Source of the DNA: Herminiimonas contaminans
GTDB lineage: Bacteria > Pseudomonadota > Gammaproteobacteria > Burkholderiales > Burkholderiaceae_D
NCBI RefSeq assembly: GCF_015645465.1
Contig: NZ_JADOEL010000001.1
Location: 434,001 to 498,000, forward strand
Reading direction: 5' to 3'
Length of the DNA stretch: 64,000 nucleotides
In this document: in pieces, positions 55,940-64,000 of the stretch
How positions within the stretch are numbered: position 1 is the stretch's first letter
How the letters are laid out: the number at the start of each line of letters is the position of its first letter
Made by a program: the position numbers and the translations under genes
The notes under the pieces: model-generated
Seen by the model: only the letters and a program-made list of their open reading frames with translations
What the model was told of the DNA's origin: nothing
Databases searched by the model: none

Positions 55940-56566
55940 ATGCCTGCAAACGAATACTGGCTTCCGCTGTTCCCCCTCAATACCGTGCTGTTCCCGGGCG
56001 GCATACTCCCCCTTAAGGTTTTTGAAACGCGCTACATAGACATGGTGCGCGATTGCATGAAGCGAGAAATGCCGTTCGGCGTGGTCTTGATCAAATCCGG
56101 ACAGGAGATCGGCGAAGCGGCGGAACCGGAAGATGTCGGCTGCATGGCGCACATTACCGACTGGGATGCACCACAACTCGGCGTACTCTTGCTACGTACG
56201 GAAGGCGGCACCCGTTTCCGTATCCTGGAAACACGTGTACACAAGGATCAGCATCTGGAAGGACGCGTAGAAATCATAGGACACGGCGGCCCCAGCATCT
56301 TGGCGCAGGAACATCAGGGCTGTGCCAACACGCTCAAGCTGGTGATCCACGACATCAATACCAAAGGACGCGCCGAAATAGGCGAGGAATTTGAAAGTCC
56401 GTTTACGGAAAACTTGCATCTGGACGATGCAGGCTGGGTGGCCAATCGCTGGTGTGAAATCCTGCCTATACCGCTGAAGGCCAGGCAGAAATTGCTGGAA
56501 GTCGATGATGCACAAACCCGTCTGACCATCATCCAGCAATACCTGCAACAGCACGAAATTATTTAA
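55940..56566 (+). CDS. LON substrate-binding domain protein
   Basis: 208 residues covering only the LON N-terminal domain: LPLFPLNTVLFPGGILPLKVFETRYIDMVRDCM is the diagnostic start, then FGVVLIKSGQEIG and ARQKLLEVDDAQTRLTIIQQYL near the end. No ATPase or protease part exists. Function unproven; it likely binds proteins. It follows rapZ by 51 bp and converges on mutY with only 12 bp between stops. Confidence 0.9.
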   Translation: MPANEYWLPLFPLNTVLFPGGILPLKVFETRYIDMVRDCMKREMPFGVVLIKSGQEIGEAAEPEDVGCMAHITDWDAPQLGVLLLRTEGGTRFRILETRVHKDQHLEGRVEIIGHGGPSILAQEHQGCANTLKLVIHDINTKGRAEIGEEFESPFTENLHLDDAGWVANRWCEILPIPLKARQKLLEVDDAQTRLTIIQQYLQQHEII

Positions 56567-56578
56567 AGCACAGCGCAG

Positions 56579-57733
56579 TTACTGCGTCAGCAAATCCGGC
56601 TCGCGAAATACCGTCAGCAATAATTTTTTGACGGGCGCAGGCAAAGGCGCATCAGCCATTCTTGCAATCGGATACCAGCCGTATGCATCCTCTCCCGCGC
56701 GCTGCAGGCGACGCTTCAAAGCGATGTGATACGGCGTTATATGCAGTTTGAAATGCGTGAATACATGCGTAAACATCTGCAACTCTTCCTGCCCGGCGGC
56801 GACACCGAAACGAGCCACCGCTTGCGCCAGCGCCGCATCGAATCCGGCCTCGTCTGCCGTCACAGCAATCTCCGGCAACGATAACAAACCGCCCCATATG
56901 CCCTTATCCGGGCGCTGTTCCAGTAAGATCTCATCCTTATCAACGATGAGCAACATGATCGTTTGTTTTTCCGGTACGGCCTTTTTAGGTTTGCGCACCG
57001 GCAGTTCATTGGTACGACCAGTCGCATAAGCGACGCAGCGGTGCGCCAGCGGACAACGCTGGCAGGAAGGACGATTGCGGGTGCACAGCGTCGCGCCCAG
57101 ATCCATCAAACCTTGCGTGTAAGCTTCCACACCGCTCTCAGGCAACAGAGCAACCGCACGCAACCACAATCCATTTTCGACAGCCTTTTCACCTGGATAG
57201 CGCTCCACACCAAACACGCGCGCAAAGACGCGTTTGACGTTGCCGTCGAGGATGGCGGCGCGGGTGCCGTAGGAAAATGCAGAGATGGCGGCGGCAGTGG
57301 AACGACCTATGCCGGGCAATTGCTCCAGCAACTCCGGATCACTGGGGAATACGCCACCGTACTCTGCGACTATCGTCTGCGCGCACTTATGCAAATTACG
57401 CGCGCGCGAGTAATAGCCCAGTCCGCTCCAGTGCGCCATCACTTCTTCAGACGGCGCTGCCGCCAGTGAAGCAACGGTAGGGAAAGATTCGAGGAAGCGC
57501 AAGTAGTAAGGAATCACTGCGGCGACCTGGGTCTGCTGCAGCATGATTTCCGAGAGCCAGACGCGATACGCGTCGCGCGTGTTTTGCCACGGCAAGGCAT
57601 GGCGTCCATGCTGCTTTTGCCAAGTGATCACATCAGCAGAGAACGACGGGTCGGCTAATGCCTCGACATTAGCCTTGGAAGATTGAGCCGAAGGAACTGC
57701 CTTGCTGCGGGTATCACTGACTACACGTTTCAT
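56579..57733 (-). CDS. mutY: A/G-specific adenine glycosylase
   Basis: 384 residues. An unusual about 30-residue N-terminal extension precedes WQKQHGRHALPWQ. The HhH-GPD core has the catalytic E in SEIMLQQTQVAAV, the helix-hairpin-helix LEQLPGIGRSTAAAI, and D in AAILDGNVKRV. The [4Fe-4S] loop is C-x6-C-x2-C-x5-C (CTRNRPSC, QRCPLAHRC). The C-terminal Nudix-like domain reads 8-oxoguanine. It removes adenine mispaired with 8-oxoguanine. It starts 6 bp after the dynamin-like gene on the same strand. Confidence 0.95.
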   Translation of the reverse strand: MKRVVSDTRSKAVPSAQSSKANVEALADPSFSADVITWQKQHGRHALPWQNTRDAYRVWLSEIMLQQTQVAAVIPYYLRFLESFPTVASLAAAPSEEVMAHWSGLGYYSRARNLHKCAQTIVAEYGGVFPSDPELLEQLPGIGRSTAAAISAFSYGTRAAILDGNVKRVFARVFGVERYPGEKAVENGLWLRAVALLPESGVEAYTQGLMDLGATLCTRNRPSCQRCPLAHRCVAYATGRTNELPVRKPKKAVPEKQTIMLLIVDKDEILLEQRPDKGIWGGLLSLPEIAVTADEAGFDAALAQAVARFGVAAGQEELQMFTHVFTHFKLHITPYHIALKRRLQRAGEDAYGWYPIARMADAPLPAPVKKLLLTVFREPDLLTQ

Positions 57734-57739
57734 CTAAAT

Positions 57740-59680
57740 TCAGGCCGCCGCTTTATAGGAATCCAGCTGCGCCATGATCGCAGTCTTCAATTCATTTTCC
57801 AGGCGCGTCAACAGGGCGCGCTGGGTATCCAGCTCAAATTGCATTTGTTCGAAAGCGAGCACTTTTTCTTCCAGGCTGTCGGTCGCCAAATGGATTTTTT
57901 CTATCGACTTTTTGCGCCGCTTCAGTTGTATCTTGTGCTCACCGATTTGTGCTTCCAGCGGTGCCATCACCACTTTCAGCCACGCTTCGACATCGCGATT
58001 GGCTTGCAGGAAACTTTGTTTGACGCGTGACGCGATCGAATCAAAGAACTTCTGCATCAGCACGACTTGCGGCGTGGTCAGGATGGTAGCTGCACCAAAT
58101 TGCTTGTGGTACAGCTGTTCTATCATCACGATTTCCTTGCTGTACTTATCCAGCGAAAACGGCATAGGCGTCGATAAGGCCAGACCGTGTTCGGTGGAAA
58201 ACTTGCGGTACATGACGGACATCATTTCGCCTATCTCGTCGGTCTTGGCGGCTGATGCTTCGAGACTGTCCAGCGCTTCCTGGAAGAATTCTTTTACCGC
58301 CTGCCGCAAGCCGGAAGAAAACTTGCTGCGCTCCATCGCATCGCGTGTCTTGTTGATATTGTCTTTCAGGACACCCATGCCGAGATGCGTAAACACTTCT
58401 GTCGACAGGCGTGCGAATACCGAGCGCGTTGCCTGCAACTTGAACAGGCTGCCATCGAATTCCATCTTTTCCATATCGATGCGCTTCATCATGTGCTGCA
58501 GGATAGTTTGATTCTTGCCACGCAAGCTTTTGAGCTCTATCAATTGTTCGACCACATTGCGCACCCGCGATGACAACAAGGCTTGCTTGGCCGAAGTCAG
58601 CTCATTTACTTCCGCCATCAACTGGGTGCGGATAATGTCTTGCTTGGCTGGCAGCAGTTCACTGGACAGCGCGCTTTCCAGCGCTGGCAAACGGCTCTTC
58701 GCCAGCAACGGCGCATCGCGATTGATTTTTCCGACCAGGCCTTTTTGCGCAGAGACCGGGAAGACCTGACGCTCCGACAACTCCAGCGTTTGCGCCACGT
58801 TGGCATGCTGCATGCGGATTTGCTGCTCGACTTCTGTCGGGCTGCGCAATTCATCCCACATGCTGTCTATCTTATTCAGCACCACCAGACGCCCCGCACC
58901 GCTACCGCCTATGTGATTGCGCCAGATGTCGATATCGCTCTTGGTCACGCCGGTATCAGCTGCCAATATGAATAGCACTGCATGTGCATTCGGGATCAGG
59001 TTCAGCGTCAGCTCAGGTTCGGTACCTATCGCATTCAGACCCGGTGTATCGATAATCACCAGGCCTTGCTGCAACAAAGGATGCGGGAAGTTGACGATGG
59101 CATGCCGCCATTGTGAAATTTCGACCATGCCATCATCACCCACGGCGACGACCATATCGAGATCGGTTTCATCATAGAGACCATAGCGTGTCGCTTCTTC
59201 TATCGGCACACGCTTGGTCAGGCTGACTTGTTTGAAGGCTTCCAGCATGCCATCCGCGGACGAAGTATCGAGCGGCAGCACCGTCCATACCTGGCTCTGC
59301 GACTTGAAATCACTGGTTGATTGCGCTTGTGCACGTGTCTCTATTGGCAGCAGACGTATCGACGGCGGAAAGGTTTCGTCGTACATCAGTTCGGTCGGAC
59401 ACATGGTGGTACGACCAGCCGAGGTTGGCAAAATACGCTGACCATAATCGGCAAAAAAGATCGCATTGATCAATTCCGATTTGCCACGCGAAAATTCGGC
59501 GACAAAAGCGATCGATAATTTATCTTCGTTCAGACGCGCCAGAGTTTGCAGGAAACGCTGGTCGCTGGCAGCATCAGCCAGGTCACCCGCGCTCACGCAA
59601 TCGCGATAACGCTCCAGCGCAAGTTTGACGTCATTGCGCCAGCCGCTGTATTCCTGAAACTTTTGCACCAGATTACTCAC
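57740..59680 (-). CDS. Dynamin-family GTPase
   Basis: 646 residues from GTG 59680, favoured by AGAGG five bases upstream; ATG 59713 would add 11 residues. The dynamin-type G domain shows a P-loop AEFSRGKS (A replaces the first G of GxxxxGKS), switch region TSAGRTTMCPTELMYDE, DTPGLNAIG (G3) and NKIDSMWDE (G4). Long helical stalk regions follow (about 370-620). Bacterial dynamins remodel or repair membranes. Coupling to mutY (6 bp gap) and proximity to mutM, 58 bp away, suggest a shared transcript. Confidence 0.87.
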   Translation of the reverse strand: MSNLVQKFQEYSGWRNDVKLALERYRDCVSAGDLADAASDQRFLQTLARLNEDKLSIAFVAEFSRGKSELINAIFFADYGQRILPTSAGRTTMCPTELMYDETFPPSIRLLPIETRAQAQSTSDFKSQSQVWTVLPLDTSSADGMLEAFKQVSLTKRVPIEEATRYGLYDETDLDMVVAVGDDGMVEISQWRHAIVNFPHPLLQQGLVIIDTPGLNAIGTEPELTLNLIPNAHAVLFILAADTGVTKSDIDIWRNHIGGSGAGRLVVLNKIDSMWDELRSPTEVEQQIRMQHANVAQTLELSERQVFPVSAQKGLVGKINRDAPLLAKSRLPALESALSSELLPAKQDIIRTQLMAEVNELTSAKQALLSSRVRNVVEQLIELKSLRGKNQTILQHMMKRIDMEKMEFDGSLFKLQATRSVFARLSTEVFTHLGMGVLKDNINKTRDAMERSKFSSGLRQAVKEFFQEALDSLEASAAKTDEIGEMMSVMYRKFSTEHGLALSTPMPFSLDKYSKEIVMIEQLYHKQFGAATILTTPQVVLMQKFFDSIASRVKQSFLQANRDVEAWLKVVMAPLEAQIGEHKIQLKRRKKSIEKIHLATDSLEEKVLAFEQMQFELDTQRALLTRLENELKTAIMAQLDSYKAAA

Positions 59681-59738
59681 GTAAGCCTCTTTTATTCGGT
59701 TTAAACCCTGCATCCCAGAGCGACACTAGCACCGCTGC

Positions 59739-60560
59739 CTACTTTTGACAATTTGGACAGTAAAAGGTCGAACGCTGACCCTGCACGATCTGGCGTATCG
59801 GCGTCTTGCAAATACGGCAAGGTTCGCCTGCGCGCGCATAGGTAAAGTAATTCTGCTGGAAGTAGCCGGACTGACCGTTAACACCTATAAAGTCTTTCAG
59901 CGTACTGCCACCCTGCTCTATTGCAGCAGCCAGTATCTGCCGTATTGCCTCCGCCAACCGCTCATAGCGCGCCAGCCCGATACGGTGCGCAGGCGTACGC
60001 GGATTGATACGCGCCTGGAACAAACTCTCGGACGCGTAGATATTCCCGACGCCGACGACGATGTCGCCCGCCAGCAACACTTGCTTGATGGCAGAGCTGC
60101 GCTTGCGCGTTTGCTGGTACAGCCATTGCGCACTGAATCCCGCTTCCAGTGGTTCGACGCCCAGTGTACGCAACAGTAAATGATTTTCTATCGAGCCTTC
60201 TTCCGCGGCATGCCACAGCACTGCACCAAAACGGCGAGGGTCGCTCAGACGTAATAACTGGCTGCCGGTTTCCAGATCAAAATGATCATGCTTCTTCGGC
60301 GGCACGTCGGATGGCAGGATGCGCAAATGTCCGGACATGCCCAAATGGATGATCAGCGTGCCATGGTCAAAATTGAGCAGCAGATATTTGCCGCGGCGTC
60401 CGGTGCTGCGTACCGTATGCCCGACCAGGGTCTGCGCCAGGGCGGCAGGAAATGGCCAGCGCAAACCGGTATGACGCAAGGCCACGCCCGTGACGACTTG
60501 CCCTTCCAGATGCGGCGCTACACCGCGACGCGTTACTTCGACTTCAGGTAATTCAGGCAT
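59739..60560 (-). CDS. mutM: Formamidopyrimidine-DNA glycosylase
   Basis: 273 residues. The catalytic N-terminus [12 protein letters not shown] is intact (P2 nucleophile, E3). The zinc finger at the C-terminus is C-x2-C-x16-C-x2-C (CRIC ... CPNC). The H2TH region [18 protein letters not shown] is present. It removes 8-oxoguanine and ring-opened purines and cuts the abasic site. It forms the head of the mutM-dynamin-mutY minus-strand run and is divergent from the TPR gene. Confidence 0.96.
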   Translation of the reverse strand: MPELPEVEVTRRGVAPHLEGQVVTGVALRHTGLRWPFPAALAQTLVGHTVRSTGRRGKYLLLNFDHGTLIIHLGMSGHLRILPSDVPPKKHDHFDLETGSQLLRLSDPRRFGAVLWHAAEEGSIENHLLLRTLGVEPLEAGFSAQWLYQQTRKRSSAIKQVLLAGDIVVGVGNIYASESLFQARINPRTPAHRIGLARYERLAEAIRQILAAAIEQGGSTLKDFIGVNGQSGYFQQNYFTYARAGEPCRICKTPIRQIVQGQRSTFYCPNCQK

Positions 60561-60664
60561 GGGAACTGCGATTTCCTGGATGATTTAAACGATGCTACCA
60601 AGGTAGCGCATTGCCGGGCGGTTGAGCGTAGAATAAAACCTCGCTCGATTTGCATGGACTTCAA

Positions 60665-62458
60665 TTGAAAAATGCCCTTGTCATTGTAACGCTGTCTACC
60701 CTGTTCGCGGCTGGTGGCTATGCCCAGGCCCAACCACAGGCACCCGACACCTCCGCTGCGGCAACCCAGGAAAGCCCGACTCCGGTCACGGCCAAACCTG
60801 CCGGCAACAAAAAAGTAGCCACGGGCAAAGCGGATGAATCCCTGCCTTCAGTTCAGCTTACCGCACCGTTGCTGTATAAATTATTGCGCGCCGAACTGGC
60901 CTACCAGCGCGGCGACTGGCAGTTGGCATATGTTTCCAACCTGGTTGCAGCACAAGAAACCCGCGATCCGCGCCTGGCACGACGTGCGGCGGAAATTGCC
61001 CTGAACGCCAAACAGGTAAGTGAAGCGCTGTCCGCGGTACGCCTGTGGCATGAGCTGGCACCGGCTTCGGACGAAGCCAACCAGTTTTACCTCGGTCTGA
61101 TTGTTCTTGGCGACAACCTGAAAGAAGCGCGCCCTATCTTTATTGAACGCTTGCGTCAGGCCACACCGCAAGGACGCGGCTTGCTAATCCTGCAAATCCA
61201 GCGCCTGCTGGCCAACACCAAGGATAAAGCCGCAGCATTTGCACTGCTGGAAGAAGTTACCGCGCCATATCAGGATCTGGTCGAAACCCACCTTGCATTG
61301 GCACAAGCAGCCTTCATCAAGAATGACATTGCGCGCGCCAACAGCGAAGCGCAGATTGCATTGAAAATCAAACCGGACCTGGAACTCGCAGTACTGATGG
61401 TCGCGCAATCGACACGGGAGCGCAGCCAGGCACTGCAAATCCTGGCCGACTTCCTGAAAGCCAATCCGAAATCCCGCGAAGTGCGCGTTGCTTACGCAAA
61501 GATCCTGATCGATGACAAACAATACGATCAGGCACGTGAGCAATTCGAAGTGCTGCTGAAGGAAGACCCGAAAGACCTGACCATCCTGTATGCGATGGGC
61601 ATACTCGGCGCGCAGACCAATGACATTCCCATGGCGGAAAAATATCTGGGCGCTTATCTGCAGGCACTGGAAGACAACCCCGACGAAAGCCGTGATCCGG
61701 TGCAAGCCTTGCTGATCATGTCGCAGATTGCCGAAGATAGAAAAGACTATCCGGCCGCACTGAAATGGCTGGCACAGGTAGAACCCGGCCCAGCCTACAT
61801 GGCAGCGCAAATCAGAAGCGCGCAATTAATGGCTATCGGTGGCGACCTGAATGGCGCACGCAATTTGCTCAGCCACCTGAAGCCACAAGGCCAGCGCGAA
61901 CAAATCCAGGTCATCGTCGCCGATGCGCAATTGCTGCGCGACGCCAATCGTGTACCGGAAGCGATGACGGTACTTAGCAATGGTTTGAAACGCTATCCGG
62001 ACGATACCGGGCTGCTGTACGACTATGCGATGCTGGCTGAAAAAGCCAACAAGATGGATGTAATGGAAACCGCATTGCGCAAAATCATCCGCCTCGCACC
62101 AGACAATCAGCACGCCTACAACGCACTTGGCTATTCCTTTGCCGATCGCAATATCCATTTGCAGGAAGCACTGGCGTTGATAGAAAAAGCCATGAAGATA
62201 GCCCCCGAAGATCCATTCATCATGGATAGCATGGGCTGGGTGCAATTCCGTCTCGGTCGCCTGAATGAAGCGGAACGCTATCTGCGACGCGCTTACGCAA
62301 TACGTCCTGACGTAGAAATCGGCGTGCACCTCGGTGAGGTGCTGTGGGTCAAAGGCCAGAAAGCCGATGCACAACAATTGTGGCGCGATGCCAATCAGAA
62401 AGATCCACAGAGCGATTTATTGAAAAGCACACTGGCACGCCTGCGCGCTCAATTATGA
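60665..62458 (+). CDS. Exported TPR-repeat protein
   Basis: 597 residues if translation starts at TTG 60665, which yields a clean signal peptide (MKNALVIVTLSTLFAAGGYAQA) with GGA upstream. TTG 60650 is also in frame, and an in-frame stop at 60629 with no ATG or GTG before it means a TTG start is unavoidable. The mature protein is a long array of tetratricopeptide-type helices; clear units include LVETHLALAQAAFIKNDIARANSEAQIAL, YDQAREQFEVLLKEDP, and NALGYSFADRNIHLQEALALIEKAMKIAPEDPFIMDSMGWVQFRLGR. It precedes lolB and ispE, a conserved order. Confidence 0.88.
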   Translation: MKNALVIVTLSTLFAAGGYAQAQPQAPDTSAAATQESPTPVTAKPAGNKKVATGKADESLPSVQLTAPLLYKLLRAELAYQRGDWQLAYVSNLVAAQETRDPRLARRAAEIALNAKQVSEALSAVRLWHELAPASDEANQFYLGLIVLGDNLKEARPIFIERLRQATPQGRGLLILQIQRLLANTKDKAAAFALLEEVTAPYQDLVETHLALAQAAFIKNDIARANSEAQIALKIKPDLELAVLMVAQSTRERSQALQILADFLKANPKSREVRVAYAKILIDDKQYDQAREQFEVLLKEDPKDLTILYAMGILGAQTNDIPMAEKYLGAYLQALEDNPDESRDPVQALLIMSQIAEDRKDYPAALKWLAQVEPGPAYMAAQIRSAQLMAIGGDLNGARNLLSHLKPQGQREQIQVIVADAQLLRDANRVPEAMTVLSNGLKRYPDDTGLLYDYAMLAEKANKMDVMETALRKIIRLAPDNQHAYNALGYSFADRNIHLQEALALIEKAMKIAPEDPFIMDSMGWVQFRLGRLNEAERYLRRAYAIRPDVEIGVHLGEVLWVKGQKADAQQLWRDANQKDPQSDLLKSTLARLRAQL

Positions 62459-62463
62459 TGTGA

Positions 62464-62519
62464 ACGGTTGGACAGTCCTTGCTGTCCAACCGTCCGTTAC
62501 AACTGTTAATTACAGTTGT
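62464..62519. repeat. Two tandem hairpins between the TPR gene and lolB
   Basis: A perfect 12-bp stem ACGGTTGGACAG / CTGTCCAACCGT with a six-base loop (62464-62493) is followed five bases later by ACAACTG-TTAATTA-CAGTTGT (62499-62519). The first begins six bases after the TPR stop. No T-run follows. Confidence 0.65.
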
Positions 62520-62660
62520 CGGTTCGCAAGCCCTGCCGCTACGGACCTGTCTGCAATCGATGCTGTTTCTTGCTTCATCGCGCAGTAACAGCATCATTCA
62601 TTTCATCTCTCATGCTTCAGCCTTGCTTAAGGCTGACCAACAGATACAAAATCATTGCCT

Positions 62661-63281
62661 ATGCCGCGTAAACTGACCGCCATCCTCATCATGTCCACCG
62701 CCTTGCTCGGCGCTTGTGCCAGCATTGCACCGCCTACTGAAACAACCAGTGAGCAAGCTGGCACCGCGCGCAAGTATCAGGAAGCCATTACGCTGGCTGG
62801 TCGTTTGTCCGTGCAATATCAAAAAGACGATAAGGATGAGGCAATACACGGCAGCTTCACCTGGAAACAAAACCGGGATCGCAGCTCTATCGCCATCCTG
62901 TCGCCGCTCGGCCAGATACTGGCAACAATAGAAGTAACACCTGATAACGCAACGCTGATCCAGTCGGGACAGCCACCACGCAGCGCCGCTGATGTCGATC
63001 TGCTGGTAACGCAAACACTGGGATGGCCATTGCCGGTTTCCGGCTTGCGCAGCTGGCTGCAGGGCTTTGCCAACGACAGCAGTAACAAGGCATACATCGC
63101 GTCAGCAAGCCGCAATAAAGTCACCACCCGCGACGGCTGGCATATCCAGTACCCGACCTGGGAAAGTGATCAGCAAACACCGCCGCAAGAACGCCCAAAA
63201 CGCATAGACCTGGAACGCCAGACCGAGCAGGCTGGCAAGGTAGCGATACGTATCGTGCTCGATAGCTGGCAAACTCCCTGA
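62661..63281 (+). CDS. lolB: Outer-membrane lipoprotein LolB
   Basis: 206 residues from ATG 62661 (TTG two codons upstream is in frame). A lipoprotein signal ends in the lipobox LLGAC with C19. The mature part shows AGRLSVQYQ, HGSFTWKQNRDRSSIAILSPLGQ and VSGLRSWLQG, as in LolB, which accepts lipoproteins from LolA and inserts them in the outer membrane. A 202-bp gap with tandem hairpins separates it from the TPR gene; ispE follows after 21 bp. Confidence 0.92.
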   Translation: MPRKLTAILIMSTALLGACASIAPPTETTSEQAGTARKYQEAITLAGRLSVQYQKDDKDEAIHGSFTWKQNRDRSSIAILSPLGQILATIEVTPDNATLIQSGQPPRSAADVDLLVTQTLGWPLPVSGLRSWLQGFANDSSNKAYIASASRNKVTTRDGWHIQYPTWESDQQTPPQERPKRIDLERQTEQAGKVAIRIVLDSWQTP

Positions 63282-63302
63282 TTTCATCGCACGCACCATT
63301 CC

Positions 63303-64000
63303 ATGACGCTCACACTTAATAATTGCCCGGCACCGGCAAAACTGAATTTATTTCTGCATGTCACCGGGCGACGCGCAGATGGCTACCACTTGCTGCAAAG
63401 CGTATTCCAGCTGATAGATCGCGGCGACGTACTGCACTTCGCGACACGTGATGATGCGCACATCAGGCGCAGTACCGAACTCGCTGGCGTACCTGAAGAA
63501 AGCGATTTGATCGTGCGCGCAGCAAAATTATTGCAAACCGCAGCAGCACAGAAAAATCCGAATAAAAACTTCGGCGCCGATATCGCCATCGAAAAAAACC
63601 TGCCCATGGGCGGCGGCCTCGGCGGCGGCTCTTCCGATGCAGCCACTACCCTGCTGGCGCTTAATCATTTGTGGCAAGTCGGCCTGACACGCGCAGAATT
63701 AATGGCCTTGGGCCTGCAGCTGGGTGCCGATGTACCGTTTTTTATCTTTGGCCAAAATGCGTTTGCAGAGGGCATAGGCGAGGCTTTAGTCGCGGTAAAA
63801 ACGCCGGATCGCTGGTTTGTCGTCATCGAACCGGGAGTTTCTGTACCAACCCAGAAGATATTTTCATCAAGTGAATTGACACGGGATACGAAACCCGTCA
63901 AAATATCGGACTTTTCCGGAGCTCAAGATTGCTTCGGTAAAAACGACCTGCAAGTCGTGGCTGAAAAATTGTTTCCACCTGTTGCCGAAGCCATCAAATG
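63303..64000 (+). CDS. ispE: 4-diphosphocytidyl-2-C-methyl-D-erythritol kinase, 3' end outside window
   Basis: Open from ATG 63303 to the window edge (232 codons of about 285-290). N-terminal [22 protein letters not shown] is the IspE signature with the catalytic K/D region, and the GHMP ATP-binding loop appears as [23 protein letters not shown]. It phosphorylates CDP-methylerythritol in the non-mevalonate isoprenoid pathway. Coupled with lolB; tRNA-Gln and prs usually follow this gene in betaproteobacteria but lie beyond the window. Confidence 0.95.
   Translation, partial: MTLTLNNCPAPAKLNLFLHVTGRRADGYHLLQSVFQLIDRGDVLHFATRDDAHIRRSTELAGVPEESDLIVRAAKLLQTAAAQKNPNKNFGADIAIEKNLPMGGGLGGGSSDAATTLLALNHLWQVGLTRAELMALGLQLGADVPFFIFGQNAFAEGIGEALVAVKTPDRWFVVIEPGVSVPTQKIFSSSELTRDTKPVKISDFSGAQDCFGKNDLQVVAEKLFPPVAEAIK

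Overview
The window looks like a chromosomal segment of a betaproteobacterium of the order Burkholderiales, most likely family Oxalobacteraceae (Herminiimonas or Janthinobacterium-like). I infer this from gene order (ubiE-tim44-ubiJ-ubiB, aspS-DUF502-fmdB, ptsN-hprK-rapZ, mutM next to a TPR gene-lolB-ispE, and a DUF3683 FAD/Fe-S oxidoreductase), from protein style and from a GC content I judge by eye to be in the mid-50s. No rRNA, tRNA, insertion sequence, prophage or CRISPR array was seen; the only RNA gene is rnpB.

Left part (1-6.2 kb): a truncated fasciclin gene and rnpB with its terminator on the minus strand, then plus-strand genes for a MocR-type regulator, a diheme and a triheme cytochrome c, a TM2 membrane protein and a LysR regulator.

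Accessory metabolic region (6.2-18.7 kb): a minus-strand run of a lactate-type permease, a nitrilase and a mandelate racemase; a plus-strand allophanate hydrolase with its own GntR/FCD regulator; a short M24 metalloenzyme; a GlxA-type regulator; an alpha/beta hydrolase; and a complete NitT/TauT-type ABC importer. Similar CTTGTR-TACAWR dyads lie in front of the allophanate hydrolase and the ABC importer, which suggests common control by the GntR protein. Together these genes look like a nitrogen-scavenging region for nitriles, hydroxy acids and amide or urea-like compounds, but the enzyme that makes allophanate and the mandelate dehydrogenase are not in the window. This is the best candidate for an undescribed system.

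Middle (18.9-35 kb): GNAT, a divergent AraC/SDR pair, a three-gene beta-oxidation operon (acyl-CoA dehydrogenase, two-domain FadB-like protein, thiolase), hslR, an ECF sigma/anti-sigma pair, an MFS drug-type exporter preceded by a nested inverted repeat, the clsB-ybhP pair, nudB and aspS.

Right part (35-64 kb): mostly housekeeping. It holds DUF502 and FmdB proteins, a potABCD-type polyamine importer, a PH-domain protein, ubiquinone genes (ubiE, ubiJ, ubiB) with a Tim44-like gene among them, DUF971, a HIT protein, a 1332-residue FAD/Fe-S oxidoreductase, a YqaA-type membrane protein, ilvA preceded by a 26-bp perfect palindrome, queF, the nitrogen-PTS and RNA-adapter genes ptsN-hprK-rapZ, a LON-domain protein, a mutM-dynamin-mutY cluster, a large TPR protein, lolB and a truncated ispE at the right edge.
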